Of a stretch of DNA of 53,088 nt, positions 52,277-53,088 are shown one piece after another. Position 1 is the stretch's first letter. Every line of letters starts with the position of its first letter. The notes beneath the pieces are model-generated. The model did no database searches. It was not told the DNA's origin and worked only from the letters and a program-made list of their open reading frames with translations. Source of the stretch: an uncultured Lachnospiraceae bacterium (lineage in GTDB: Bacteria > Bacillota > Clostridia > Lachnospirales > Lachnospiraceae); assembly GCA_945913255.1 (NCBI GenBank), contig CAMEDC010000020.1, positions 1-53,088 on the forward strand, written 5' to 3'. Made by a program: the position numbers and the translations under genes.

Positions 52277-52558
52277 TCACATGTTAAATAAATCTGCATG
52301 TGTTCCTGTATCGACCAAGGTCAATGTCAAAATACCATCTTCTTTTAAATATATTAGTAGCCAATCGGGCTGAATGTGGCACTCTCTAAATCCCAAATAT
52401 TTTCCTTTTAATTCATGGTCTCTATACTTTTCTGCTAATGGAATATTATTCTGAAGCATAGAGACAATATTCTCCAGAAGAGTTATATCAAGGCCTCTCT
52501 TCCTGGCTAATTTCAAACTTTTCTTAAATTTGCCAGTAAGTATCAATTCATACTGCAT
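52277..52558 (-). CDS. YafQ/RelE-family toxin
   Basis: A 93 aa type II toxin of the RelE superfamily, YafQ-like. Typical features are the start YELILTGKFKKSLKLARKRGLDI, the central LAEKYRDHELKGKYLGFRECHIQPDWLLIY and the C-terminal LTLTLVDTGTHADLF, including the catalytic-region His residues. It cleaves mRNA at the ribosome. It overlaps the antitoxin gene by 16 nt, so translation is coupled. Confidence 0.92.
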   Translation of the reverse strand: MQYELILTGKFKKSLKLARKRGLDITLLENIVSMLQNNIPLAEKYRDHELKGKYLGFRECHIQPDWLLIYLKEDGILTLTLVDTGTHADLFNM

Positions 52559-52827
52559 CCATCAAGGTCCTCCATGGCATCCGAAAAACTACTGTATCTC
52601 TTAGTATTAGGATCCTTGCTGATTCTTTTCGCTTCTTCCATAGCCTCAATAACCTCTGGCTTATATTGTGGAACTACTACATCAAATGGAAGACCACCTC
52701 TCATAACACACTGTCTGAGGAATATATTCATTGCGCTGGACATATCCATTCCTAACTGCGAAAAAAGCTCTGTAGCCTGCTTTTTTAAATTTTCATCAAT
52801 TCTTACCTGCGTAGGTACTGTAGCCAT
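52543..52827 (-). CDS. RelB/DinJ-family antitoxin
   Basis: About 94 aa from the ATG at 52827, chosen for the GGGAGG 8 nt upstream; an upstream in-frame ATG falls in the promoter. The N-terminal ribbon-helix-helix (TVPTQVRIDENLKKQATELFSQLGMDMSSAMNIFLRQCV) binds operator DNA, and the C-terminal tail binds the toxin. It should autorepress through the palindrome at 52860-52869. Confidence 0.92.
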   Translation of the reverse strand: MATVPTQVRIDENLKKQATELFSQLGMDMSSAMNIFLRQCVMRGGLPFDVVVPQYKPEVIEAMEEAKRISKDPNTKRYSSFSDAMEDLDGCSMN

Positions 52828-52859
52828 TTGAACACCTCCCATATGAAATATTTGCCTAT

Positions 52860-52913
52860 AGTATATACTCATTTCTTAATTCATATTATATGAAGAAAAA
52901 CATTTCTTGTCAA
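52860..52913 (-). promoter_or_regulatory. Toxin-antitoxin promoter and operator
   Basis: Minus strand: TTGACA (52913-52908), a 17-bp spacer and TATAAT (52890-52885), a consensus promoter. The 10-bp palindrome AGTATATACT (52860-52869) lies near the start site and is a likely DinJ/RelB operator. The remaining 175 bases to the window end show no feature. Confidence 0.8.
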
Positions 52914-53088
52914 CGTTTAGGTTTACATTGTATTTTAAATGTATCACTTTATCGCAACCACCAATTTGATACCATTCACTCTTTTGGTATGTCTATATAC
53001 ACTCTGTTTTGAGATAAATCTATGTTTTCTCATGGTCAGCGCAGTATGTGCGCAGACCTTCTGAACAGTTACTCTACAACTATAAATT

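Noticed and set aside
1..53088. CRISPR arrays, tRNA or rRNA genes, insertion sequences, prophage genes
   Set aside because: No regularly spaced repeats, no cloverleaf with CCA end, no transposase, integrase or phage structural motifs were found on either strand.

Overview
The window looks like the chromosome of a low-to-mid GC Gram-positive anaerobe of class Clostridia, most likely Lachnospiraceae. The support is AGGAGG-type ribosome binding sites, LxxC lipoproteins, a CIRCE-controlled small heat shock gene, a T-box leader, a yjdF-type leader RNA, CUT1 sugar importers beside cytoplasmic glycosidases, and hicBA and relBE-type modules. Family is inferred; I do not claim a species.

Layout. (1) 1-10.6 kb is an alpha-glucan locus: malE-malF-malG, pullulanase, and a glycogen debranching enzyme running off the left edge (all minus), a LacI-family regulator (plus), and a GH13 oligo-1,6-glucosidase (minus). 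The maltodextrin importer has no ATPase of its own. (2) 10.8-13.1 kb holds a HAD phosphatase and an MFS exporter with a leader of promoter, 31-codon leader ORF and intrinsic terminator. (3) 13.2-21.1 kb holds a cytoplasmic GH28 glycosidase, an FRG-domain protein heading a second complete CUT1 importer (ATPase, two permeases, a binding protein with a lipid anchor plus a C-terminal membrane helix), an OB-like lipoprotein and a gene fragment. (4) 21.2-24.3 kb holds hsp20 under CIRCE, a yjdF remnant behind its leader RNA, and oleate hydratase. (5) 31.1 down to 24.5 kb is a tight seven-gene minus-strand cluster: WYL, WYL, HD-GYP, ThuA-like, TIM-barrel isomerase-like, GGDEF, TetR. (6) 31.4-36.4 kb encodes a membrane-anchored TPR protein and an SH3b-transglutaminase, divergent from a cytoplasmic transglutaminase. 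(7) 36.4-44.8 kb is an oligopeptide importer operon (kinase-like, oppBCDF, oppA, serine beta-lactamase-like protein) downstream of a class I glutamine amidotransferase; terminators sit in the amidotransferase leader and just ahead of the kinase. (8) 45.0-47.1 kb is a T-box leader, specifier probably AUC (Ile), driving a CstA-family transporter. (9) 47.2-52.9 kb holds toastrack and LiaF-like envelope proteins, a MATE exporter, an unknown protein, a hicBA module whose hicA is frameshifted, and a relBE/dinJ-yafQ-type module.

The most notable theme is RNA-level control: at least five genes or operons sit behind premature terminators or structured leaders. No rRNA, tRNA, CRISPR array, transposase or integrase gene was recognised. 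All functional assignments come from reading motifs and family resemblance, without database searches.
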